Source: Vicinamibacteria bacterium
GTDB taxonomy: Bacteria > Acidobacteriota > Vicinamibacteria > Vicinamibacterales > 2-12-FULL-66-21
Length of the DNA: 7,852 bases
NCBI GenBank assembly: GCA_025937075.1
Contig: JAICSD010000203.1
Span: forward strand, 1-7,852
Direction of reading: 5' to 3'
The notes under the pieces were generated by a model. The model was given only the letters and a program-made list of their open reading frames with translations. It did not search any database and had not been told where the DNA came from. Every line of letters starts with the position of its first letter. Position 1 is the stretch's first letter. Of the stretch, positions 1 to 5,388 are shown piece after piece. Position numbers and translations under genes: made by a program.

Positions 1-221
1 ATCCCGGTCTGCGCGACCGCTTCCGCGATCGACGCGGTGCTCAACTTCGCGGCGTCGTACTTGATGCGGAGGCGCTGCTGCAGAACATCGGCGTCGAGCG
101 CCTCCAGCCCGGAGAGCCGCTTCAGCCGGCGTTCGAGGATTGCCACTTCCTCATGGCAATCCATGCCCTCGATCTTGAAGGTCGACTCGGCGTGGACTTC
201 GCAGACCGTGCAGGACGCCAT
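1..221 (-). CDS. Heavy-metal translocating P-type ATPase, N-terminal HMA domain (partial, runs off window)
   Basis: Only the first 73 residues are present; the rest lies beyond the left edge. The start is the ATG at 221-219, which overlaps the stop of the upstream repressor as TGATG and implies translational coupling. Residues 1-10 hold a Cys-x-x-Cys pair (C4, C7) and H10, a possible extra metal ligand set. Residues about 15-73 form a heavy-metal-associated (HMA) ferredoxin-like fold: FKIEGMDC at 15-22, a long helix, then RLRIKYD and an AVAQTG end typical of these domains. The usual GMxCxxC loop is GMDCHEE here, so the second cysteine is replaced by glutamate. This variant is known in Zn/Cd/Pb-type ATPases rather than copper ones. 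The expected role is ATP-driven export of a soft divalent metal across the inner membrane. The catalytic core (DKTGT, CPx) is not in view, so the metal and the ATPase call rest on this domain and on the partner regulator. A stand-alone HMA protein is the alternative. Confidence 0.8.
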   Translation of the reverse strand, partial: MASCTVCEVHAESTFKIEGMDCHEEVAILERRLKRLSGLEALDADVLQQRLRIKYDAAKLSTASIAEAVAQTG

Positions 222-607
222 CAGGCGCCTCGCTCCTCCAGCACGTGCCGGACACCCTGCCGGAAGAGGCTGATGATGTGCTGATCGTCCAGCGCATAGT
301 AGACCTGCCGCCCGGCACGGCGCGGGCGCACCAGCCGCATCCCGCGGAGCAGACGGAGCTGGTGCGATACGGCGGACTCGCTCGCAGCCACCAGGTTCGC
401 GATGTCGCACACGCACAGCTCTCCGCCCGCAAGGACGTCGAGGATGCGGACGCGCGTCGGATCGCCGAGCATGCGGAACGTGTCCGCCAGCGCTTCTACC
501 GCTGGCGCCGGCATCAGGCGGGCCCGCCGCGACTGCGATGCATCCGCATCGAGATGGGCGGCGTCACAGGGTGTGTCCGGGGCAACGTTCGGGGGAGCAG
601 CACGCAT
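221..607 (-). CDS. ArsR/SmtB-family metal-sensing repressor, CadC-like
   Basis: This is a 128-residue winged-helix dimeric repressor that releases DNA on binding metal. Residues 40-60 (LADTFRMLGDPTRVRILDVL) are the classic ArsR-family opening. E63-L-C65-V-C67-D carries the alpha-3 metal site. SESAVSHQLRLLR (76-88) is the recognition helix, and RRAGRQVYYAL (96-106) is the wing. D108-x-H110, ten residues, then H121-x2-E124 is an exact alpha-5 zinc site motif. An N-terminal extension with C14 and H18 could complete the alpha-3N site as in CadC. Known family members with this combination sense Cd/Pb/Zn. The ATG at 607-605 was chosen because a consensus promoter and palindromic operator end 6 nt upstream, leaving a leader of about 20 nt. 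A longer TTG-started reading frame would begin upstream of that promoter. A later start at M32 (514) cannot be excluded. It overlaps the P-type ATPase gene, which it presumably controls together with itself. Confidence 0.92.
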   Translation of the reverse strand: MRAAPPNVAPDTPCDAAHLDADASQSRRARLMPAPAVEALADTFRMLGDPTRVRILDVLAGGELCVCDIANLVAASESAVSHQLRLLRGMRLVRPRRAGRQVYYALDDQHIISLFRQGVRHVLEERGA

Positions 608-612
608 AGCTG

Positions 613-638
613 AATATATGAGCAGATATTCATATATT
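613..638 (-). promoter_or_regulatory. 12-2-12 operator for the ArsR-family repressor
   Basis: The 26-bp site has perfect 9-bp arms, AATATATGA at 613-621 and TCATATATT at 630-638, separated by 8 bp. Total length and symmetry match the 12-2-12 operators bound by ArsR/SmtB dimers, which commonly contain TGA...TCA half-sites. It stands out as an AT-rich island in GC-rich DNA. It overlaps the -10 box (636-641) and the likely transcription start of the repressor gene, so bound repressor would block RNA polymerase. Binding is inferred. Confidence 0.88.
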
Positions 639-664
639 ATAGGCCGCGGAAAGAGCCGAGGCAA
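636..664 (-). promoter_or_regulatory. Sigma-70-type promoter of the repressor/P-type ATPase operon
   Basis: Read on the minus strand, the -35 is TTGCCT (664-659; 4/6 to TTGACA). An exact 17-nt spacer follows, then a perfect -10 TATAAT (641-636). Transcription should start near 629-627, inside the palindromic operator, giving a leader of roughly 20 nt before the ATG at 607. No strong Shine-Dalgarno precedes that ATG. Confidence 0.8.
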
Positions 665-665
665 C

Positions 666-695
666 TTGACACCTTTTTCCCCGACCCGATAGACT
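666..695 (+). promoter_or_regulatory. Candidate sigma-70-type promoter of the ABC operon
   Basis: A perfect TTGACA lies at 666-671. An 18-nt spacer leads to TAGACT at 690-695 (4/6 to TATAAT). The predicted start is near 702, leaving a leader of about 44 nt to the TTG at 746. The -35 is strong and the -10 is weak. A second -10-like TATAGA at 726-731 has no -35 partner. This -35 is separated by one base from the -35 of the divergent repressor promoter. Confidence 0.5.
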
Positions 696-735
696 TCAGG
701 ATCGGCCCCCAACCGTCCTGTTCTCTATAGATTAC

Positions 736-740
736 AGAGG
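736..740 (+). promoter_or_regulatory. Ribosome binding site deciding a TTG start
   Basis: AGAGG at 736-740 sits 5 nt before the TTG at 746. There is no ATG or GTG in this frame near the position where ABC ATPases begin, and the first residues (MIEVQHLTKRYG) are the usual N-terminus of the family, so TTG is the supported start. A weak CTCT stretch at 723-726 could pair with AGAG and partly mask the site. Confidence 0.6.
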
Positions 741-745
741 TTTCC

Positions 746-1705
746 TTGATAGAGGTTCAACACCTCACGAAGCGGTACGGCCGCGTGACCGCTGTTGATG
801 ACGTGAGCTTTCGTGTCGAGCGCGGCGAAATTCTCGGTTTTCTCGGTCCCAACGGCGCAGGCAAAACGACCACGATGCGGATTCTGACGGGCTACATGCC
901 CGCCACCGAAGGCCGCGCGACCGTTGCGGGCTACGACATCTTCGATCAGCCGATCGAAGCCAAGCGCCGCACCGGCTACCTGCCGGAGACGCCGCCGCTC
1001 TATCCGGACATGACGGTGCGCGAGTACCTGGATTTCGTCGCGCGCATCAAGGGCGTCCCTTCCACGGAACGGGCCTCGCGCGTCGACGGCGTGATGCGGC
1101 GCACGCACGTGGACGATATGGCCGCGCGTCACTGCGGGAAGCTGTCGAAGGGCTATCGCCAGCGCGTCGGGCTCGCGCAGGCGATCCTGCACAACCCCGA
1201 AGTGCTGATCCTCGACGAGCCGACCGCCGGCCTCGATCCGAAGCAGATCATCGAGACGCGCGATCTCATCCGAAGCCTCGCCGGCGATCACACGATCATC
1301 CTGAGCACGCACATCCTTCCCGAGGTGTCGCAGACGTGCCAGCGGGTCGTCATCATCAACAAGGGGCGCGTGGTCGCGGTCGACACGCCGGAGAACCTGA
1401 CGAAGCGCCTCAGAGGGGCGGAAACGATGTACGTGCAGGTGGACGCGCCCGGTGCGGACGTCCCGCCGGTGCTGGCGTCAATCCCCGGTGTGACGCGCGT
1501 GGTCCCCGCGGACCAGCGCGTCGAGAGCCGCGGAGCATTCGAGGTGGAGAGCGAGCGCGGTCGCGACGTGCGGCGCGAGCTCGCCAGGGAAATCGTCACG
1601 CGCGGGTGGGGGCTGCTGGAGCTCCGGCCGATGCGCATGAGCCTGGAGGAGATCTTCCTGCAGGTCACGACGGAGGAACCGGCGGAGGAACCTGCACGTG
1701 CGTAA
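746..1705 (+). CDS. ABC transporter ATP-binding protein, GldA-like
   Basis: This 319-residue cytoplasmic ATPase powers the ABC-2 permease encoded next. All ABC landmarks are in order: Walker A GPNGAGKT (34-41), Q-loop region GYLPETPPLYPDMTVREYL (77-95), signature LSKGYRQRVGLAQ (133-145), Walker B LILDEPTAGLDP (154-165) and H-loop STH (187-189). The Q-loop position reads Glu rather than Gln, in the GYLPE form common in the GldA/NatA/CcmA branch. The PLYPDMTVREYL stretch is close to GldA, the gliding-associated ATPase of Bacteroidota. The C-terminal 95 residues form the extra alpha/beta domain usual in this branch (MSLEEIFLQVT at 298-308) and end in an Ala/Glu/Pro-rich tail with a duplicated EEPA. 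It is first in the operon and overlaps the permease gene by 8 nt. It is a clear ABC ATPase. Its substrate is unknown, and the GldA resemblance is not evidence of gliding motility here. Confidence 0.95.
   Translation: MIEVQHLTKRYGRVTAVDDVSFRVERGEILGFLGPNGAGKTTTMRILTGYMPATEGRATVAGYDIFDQPIEAKRRTGYLPETPPLYPDMTVREYLDFVARIKGVPSTERASRVDGVMRRTHVDDMAARHCGKLSKGYRQRVGLAQAILHNPEVLILDEPTAGLDPKQIIETRDLIRSLAGDHTIILSTHILPEVSQTCQRVVIINKGRVVAVDTPENLTKRLRGAETMYVQVDAPGADVPPVLASIPGVTRVVPADQRVESRGAFEVESERGRDVRRELAREIVTRGWGLLELRPMRMSLEEIFLQVTTEEPAEEPARA
1671..1692 (+). repeat. Short direct repeat carrying two Shine-Dalgarno copies
   Basis: CGGAGGAACC occurs at 1671-1680 and again at 1683-1692, 12 nt apart and in frame, giving EEPAEEPA at the end of the ATPase. 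Each copy contains GGAGG. The second (1684-1688) is 9 nt from the GTG start at 1698 and is the likely ribosome binding site for the permease. The first is probably too distant for that start. Confidence 0.7.
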
Positions 1706-2459
1706 CATCATTGCCATTGCCCACAAGGAGCTGCGCTCCTACTTCTCGTCCCCCATCGCCTACATCATCATCGGGTTCTTCGCGCTGCCGTTCGGCGTCT
1801 TCTTCTATCTGTATCTCGGCGCGTTCGTGCGCCAGAGCCTGCAGATGGCGCAGTACGGCGGCAGCATGAACATCAACCAGCAGGTGATCCGCTACGTGCT
1901 GCAGAACGCGTCGGTGATCATCCTCTTCGTGATGCCGATGATCACGATGCGCACCTACGCCGAGGAAAAGCGCTCGGGTACGATCGAGCTGCTGCTGACC
2001 TCGCCGGTCACGGATCTGCAGATCATCATCGGCAAATTCCTCGGCGCGCTGGGACTCTACGTGGCGATGCTCCTCGTCACGGTGCTCTACGTCGGCATCC
2101 TGTTCGTCTACGGCAACCCGGAATGGCGTCCGCTGATCGCCGCGTATCTCGGGCTGCTGCTGATGGGCGGCGCGTTCCTCTCGCTCGGGCTGCTCATCTC
2201 GAGCACGACGAACAACCAGATCGTCGCGGGGATCGTCTCCTTCGTCGTCTTCCTGCTCCTGTGGATCATCGGGTGGTTCGCCGAATCCGCAGGGCCCGTC
2301 GTCGGAGACGTCACGCGATACCTATCGATCACCGAGCACTTCGACGATTTCTCGAAGGGCATCATCGACACGAAGCACGTGATCTACTACCTGTCGCTGA
2401 TCACGTTCGGCCTGTTCCTGACGTCCAAGTCCGTCGACTCCGAGCGGTGGAGAGGCTGA
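1698..2459 (+). CDS. ABC-2 type transporter permease, GldF-like
   Basis: This is a 253-residue integral membrane protein with about six helices, near residues 19-40, 72-87, 112-139, 147-168, 175-196 and 229-243. Between helices 2 and 3 is EEKRSGTIELLLTSPV (89-104), the hallmark cytoplasmic coupling segment of the ABC-2 permease family that includes GldF and NosY. The amphipathic start (HKELRSYFSSP) is also typical. It would form the membrane pore or extrusion unit, probably as a homodimer because no second permease gene follows. The start is a GTG overlapping the ATPase stop by 8 nt, served by GGAGG at 1684-1688. It ends 4 nt before the GldG-like gene. Length and topology are normal for the family, and the gene looks intact. 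The transported substrate cannot be read from the sequence. Confidence 0.93.
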   Translation: MRNIIAIAHKELRSYFSSPIAYIIIGFFALPFGVFFYLYLGAFVRQSLQMAQYGGSMNINQQVIRYVLQNASVIILFVMPMITMRTYAEEKRSGTIELLLTSPVTDLQIIIGKFLGALGLYVAMLLVTVLYVGILFVYGNPEWRPLIAAYLGLLLMGGAFLSLGLLISSTTNNQIVAGIVSFVVFLLLWIIGWFAESAGPVVGDVTRYLSITEHFDDFSKGIIDTKHVIYYLSLITFGLFLTSKSVDSERWRG

Positions 2460-2463
2460 GCGC

Positions 2464-4044
2464 ATGCTGAAGAAGATTCTCGGACTGCTCGGCTGGGTGG
2501 GCGCGATCCTCGTGTTCGCGGCGCTCGCCATCTCCATGCGGAAGCCCGAGTGGCCCTGGTATCAGATGGCCATTGCGGGGCTGGTCTGCACGCTGCTCTA
2601 CATCCTGAGCCAGTGGCGCGAAATCGGGCGCGCGTTTGCGGGACGCCAGGCGCGGTTCGGCACGCTCGCGGCCGCGAGCGTGCTCGTCGTGCTCGCGATT
2701 CTCGTCGCGATCAACTATCTCGGCACGCGGCACAACAAACGATGGGACCTGACCGCAGCGAAACAGTTCTCGCTCTCGGATCAAACACGGAAAGTGCTGC
2801 AGGATCTCAAGCAGCCCGTGCACATCAAGGTGTTCGCACGCAGCGATGATTTCCAGCGCTTCCACGATCGCCTCGACGAGTACGCCTACGCGTCGAAGCA
2901 GGTCTCCGTCGAATACCTCGACCCGGAGAAGCACCCGGCGTTCGCGCAGCAGTACGGCATCACGGCGCTGGGGACGACCGTCTTCGAGTACGCCGGACGG
3001 AACGAGAAGACGACGTCCGACACCGAGCAGGACATGACGAACGCCCTGATCAAGGTCGTTCAAGGAAAGCAGCCGAAGGTGTATTTCCTACAGGGTCACG
3101 GCGAGAAGGACACGGCCAGCTCCGACCGCGGGGGATTCAGTGCGATCAACCAGGCGCTCACGTCCGACAACTTCCTCGTCGACAAGCTGGTCCTCGCGCA
3201 GCAGACCTCCGTGCCCGCTGACGCAGACGTGCTCATCATCGCCGGGCCGAAGACGGATCTCCTGCCGCCTGAGATCGACATGCTCAAGGCGTATCTGGCG
3301 AAGGGCGGCAAGCTCTTCGTGATGCTCGACCCGGTGCTGAAGGCGGGCGCGCCCCAGCTCACCGGACTCGAGGGCCTGCTCGAGAATTGGGGCATCCAGG
3401 CGGACAACGATGTCGTCCTCGACGTCAGCGGCATGGGACGTCTGCTCGGAACGGACGAATCGGTGCCGGTCGTCGCGACCTACCCGCCGCATGCGATCAC
3501 GGAGAACTTCAACCTGCTGACCGCCTACCCCCTCGCGCGCTCGATGACGCCCATCGAAGGGGGCTCGAACGGCCACACGGCGCAGCGCATCCTCGAGACG
3601 AGCCGCAGCAGTTGGGGGGAAACGAACCTCAAGGGCCTGACCAGCGGTCAGCCGGCGAAGCTGGACGACGATGACAAGAAGGGGCCCGTGCCGATCGGCG
3701 CCGCCGTGTCGGCCGCTGCAACGGACGCGGCGGCCAAGCCCGATCAGAAGCCTGCGGACGGCCAGAACGACAAGCAGCGGGAAACTCGCCTCGTCGCGAT
3801 CGGCGACTCGGACTTCGCGAGCAACGCGGCGCTCGGCGTGCAGGGGAACCGGGACCTGTTCCTCAACACGGTGAACTGGCTCGCGCAGCAGGAGAATCTC
3901 ATCTCCATTCGGCCGCGCGACGCGGAAGATCGCCGCATCACGCTCACCGCCGAGCAGGAGCGCCGCATCTTCTTCCTCACGGTCGTCATCGTCCCCGGCT
4001 TGATCCTGCTCGCGGGCGTCCAGACCTGGTGGCGGAGGCGATAA
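2464..4044 (+). CDS. GldG-like ABC transporter auxiliary membrane protein
   Basis: The product has 526 residues. Helices lie near 5-25, 34-50 and 67-87, followed by a large extracytoplasmic part (about 90-500) and a last helix (501-521) ending in WWRRR. Positive charges in loop 50-66 and at both ends predict N-in, C-in. NKRWDLTAAKQFSLSDQT (91-108) is the hallmark opening of the GldG/DUF7088 region. A segment with a GHGE motif (211-214) and VLIIAGPKTDLLPPEIDMLK (256-275) then GGKLFVMLDP (281-290) looks like the GATase-like fold of the ABC_transp_aux (GIFT) domain, which family knowledge links to eukaryotic IFT52. An Ala/Asp/Lys-rich linker (about 396-440) precedes a conserved GDSDFASN (447-454). 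It probably works beside the permease at the outer face of the membrane. The two extra N-terminal helices go beyond the one I recall for Flavobacterium GldG. The ATG at 2464 has AGAGG 8 nt upstream (2451-2455). It lies 4 nt after the permease and 0 nt before the DUF4340 gene. Confidence 0.9.
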   Translation: MLKKILGLLGWVGAILVFAALAISMRKPEWPWYQMAIAGLVCTLLYILSQWREIGRAFAGRQARFGTLAAASVLVVLAILVAINYLGTRHNKRWDLTAAKQFSLSDQTRKVLQDLKQPVHIKVFARSDDFQRFHDRLDEYAYASKQVSVEYLDPEKHPAFAQQYGITALGTTVFEYAGRNEKTTSDTEQDMTNALIKVVQGKQPKVYFLQGHGEKDTASSDRGGFSAINQALTSDNFLVDKLVLAQQTSVPADADVLIIAGPKTDLLPPEIDMLKAYLAKGGKLFVMLDPVLKAGAPQLTGLEGLLENWGIQADNDVVLDVSGMGRLLGTDESVPVVATYPPHAITENFNLLTAYPLARSMTPIEGGSNGHTAQRILETSRSSWGETNLKGLTSGQPAKLDDDDKKGPVPIGAAVSAAATDAAAKPDQKPADGQNDKQRETRLVAIGDSDFASNAALGVQGNRDLFLNTVNWLAQQENLISIRPRDAEDRRITLTAEQERRIFFLTVVIVPGLILLAGVQTWWRRR

Positions 4045-5385
4045 ATGCGGGGCGTTCGATCTCTGATCATCCTGTTGATCATTGCGGTTCCGCTGGGCTG
4101 GTACGCGCTGCGCGAGTCGAAGAAGGAAGCGCCGACGAGCGACAAGAAGCTGGAGAAGGTGTTCTCCGGCGTCGAAGCCGACAAGATCGATCAGGTCACG
4201 ATCACGTCCGAGTCGGGCGATCGGACGACCGTGCAGAAGCAGTCGTCGAAGTGGCAGGTGACCGCTCCGCTCACCGCGACGGCGGACGCAGGAGAGCTTT
4301 CCGGCCTGACGTCGAACCTCTCGTCCCTCGAAGTGCAGCGGGTCGTCGACGAACAGCCATCGGATCTGAAGCAGTACGGGCTGCAGCCGCCACGCGTCGA
4401 AGTCGCCTTCAAAGCCGGCGGACAGCAGCATCAGCTGCTCCTCGGCCAGAAGACGCCCACCGGCACCGACCTTTACGCGAAGCTCCCTGACACGCCGCGC
4501 GTGTTCCTCGTCTCGTCGTATCTCGACTCGACGTTCAACAAGTCCACGTTCGACCTCCGCGACAAGACGGTCCTGAAATTCGATCGCGAGAAAGTCGACG
4601 CGCTGGAGATTGCAAGCGCCGATCGAACGCTGAAGTTCGGCAAGAAGGGGCCGGACTGGCGCATGACTGCGCCGGTTGATGCGCGCGCTGACTTCGGCGC
4701 GATCGAAGGCGTTGTCGGGCGGCTCAACACGGCGCAGATGAAGGCGCTCACCGCACCCGATGCCACCGATCTGAAGCAGTACGGCCTCGACAAGCCGGCC
4801 TACAGCGTCCGGCTGGGAGCGGGCAGCGCGCAGGCGGCGCTGGCGATCGGCAAGAGCGCCGGCGAGGGCGTCTTCTATGCGAAGGACCTGTCGAGGCCGA
4901 TGGTGTTCACCGTCGAATCGGCGCTCGTCGACGAGCTGAAGAAGCCGGCGGACGATTTCCGCGTCAAGGATCTCTTCGACGCGCGGGCGTTCAACATCAA
5001 TCGCATCGACGTCACGCGAGGCGGCCAGACGGTCGCATTCGAGAAGTCGAAGGGCGCCGCGAAGGGCAACGAGCCGCCGCCGGATGTGTGGAAGCAGGTC
5101 AGTCCGTCCGCGAAGGACGTCGATTCGTCGAAGGTGGACGCACTCGTCACCGCGCTCACCAACGCGCGCGCGACTTCGTTCGTCGACAAGACGGCCGGCA
5201 CGGGTCTCGACTCGCCCGAGCTCGCCGTTTCCATCAAGTACGAGGACAACCAGAAGCAGGAACGCGTGGCGTTCGGCAGACACGGCCAGGATGCGTTCGC
5301 GCACCGCGACGGAGAACCCGGCGCGGCAAAGATTGACGCGTCCGCTCTCGACGCGATCGTCAAGGCTCTCGACGCGCTGAAATAG
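4045..5385 (+). CDS. DUF4340 domain protein, three tandem repeats, membrane-anchored
   Basis: This is a 446-residue protein of unknown biochemical function, in a family commonly encoded after GldG-like genes. One N-terminal helix (about 6-22) is followed by a Lys-rich stretch, so it is either anchored with the remainder outside the cytoplasm or has an uncleaved signal. The rest appears to be three copies of one unit of about 130 residues (47-180, 183-315, 318-446). Each has a beta strand pair, W-x-V/M-x-AP or similar (W70, W205, W349), a helix, a GL-x-x-P turn (112-116, 247-251, 387-391) and a strand ending in Gly (LLLG 131-134, LAIG 266-269, VAFG 408-411). Units 1 and 2 share the identical string DLKQYGL. 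No catalytic motif is visible, so a structural or binding role alongside the ABC complex is inferred. The ATG directly abuts the GldG-like stop, with GGAGG (4034-4038) 6 nt upstream. It ends 3 nt before the DacB gene. Confidence 0.88.
   Translation: MRGVRSLIILLIIAVPLGWYALRESKKEAPTSDKKLEKVFSGVEADKIDQVTITSESGDRTTVQKQSSKWQVTAPLTATADAGELSGLTSNLSSLEVQRVVDEQPSDLKQYGLQPPRVEVAFKAGGQQHQLLLGQKTPTGTDLYAKLPDTPRVFLVSSYLDSTFNKSTFDLRDKTVLKFDREKVDALEIASADRTLKFGKKGPDWRMTAPVDARADFGAIEGVVGRLNTAQMKALTAPDATDLKQYGLDKPAYSVRLGAGSAQAALAIGKSAGEGVFYAKDLSRPMVFTVESALVDELKKPADDFRVKDLFDARAFNINRIDVTRGGQTVAFEKSKGAAKGNEPPPDVWKQVSPSAKDVDSSKVDALVTALTNARATSFVDKTAGTGLDSPELAVSIKYEDNQKQERVAFGRHGQDAFAHRDGEPGAAKIDASALDAIVKALDALK
4183..5382 (+). 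repeat. Three tandem DUF4340-like units encoded within one gene
   Basis: Approximate units are 4183-4584, 4591-4989 and 4996-5382. Units 1 and 2 keep a 17-nt identical stretch starting GATCTGAAG at 4363-4379 and 4768-4784, exactly 405 nt (135 codons) apart. The third unit is diverged and has an insertion (about residues 334-347) before its tryptophan. Boundaries were set by eye from matching protein motifs. Confidence 0.7.
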
Positions 5386-5388
5386 TCT

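Noticed and set aside
608..712. N-terminal extension of the ArsR-family repressor from a TTG at 712
   Set aside because: The added residues cover the consensus promoter and the operator, and no ArsR-family conservation is visible in them. The ATG at 607 fits a start of transcription near 628.
725..1312. 195-codon minus-strand frame opposite the ABC ATPase
   Set aside because: The composition is typical of a shadow frame. It covers the Walker A and signature region of a clear ABC ATPase.
3661..3681. Asp-Asp-Asp-Asp-Lys string in the GldG-like protein, resembling an enteropeptidase site
   Set aside because: It lies in a low-complexity acidic/Ala linker of a bacterial membrane protein, so the match is by chance.
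746..4044. Gliding motility locus
   Set aside because: Only GldA/F/G-like ABC components are present, and similar cassettes occur in many non-gliding bacteria. None of the other gld or spr genes is in view.
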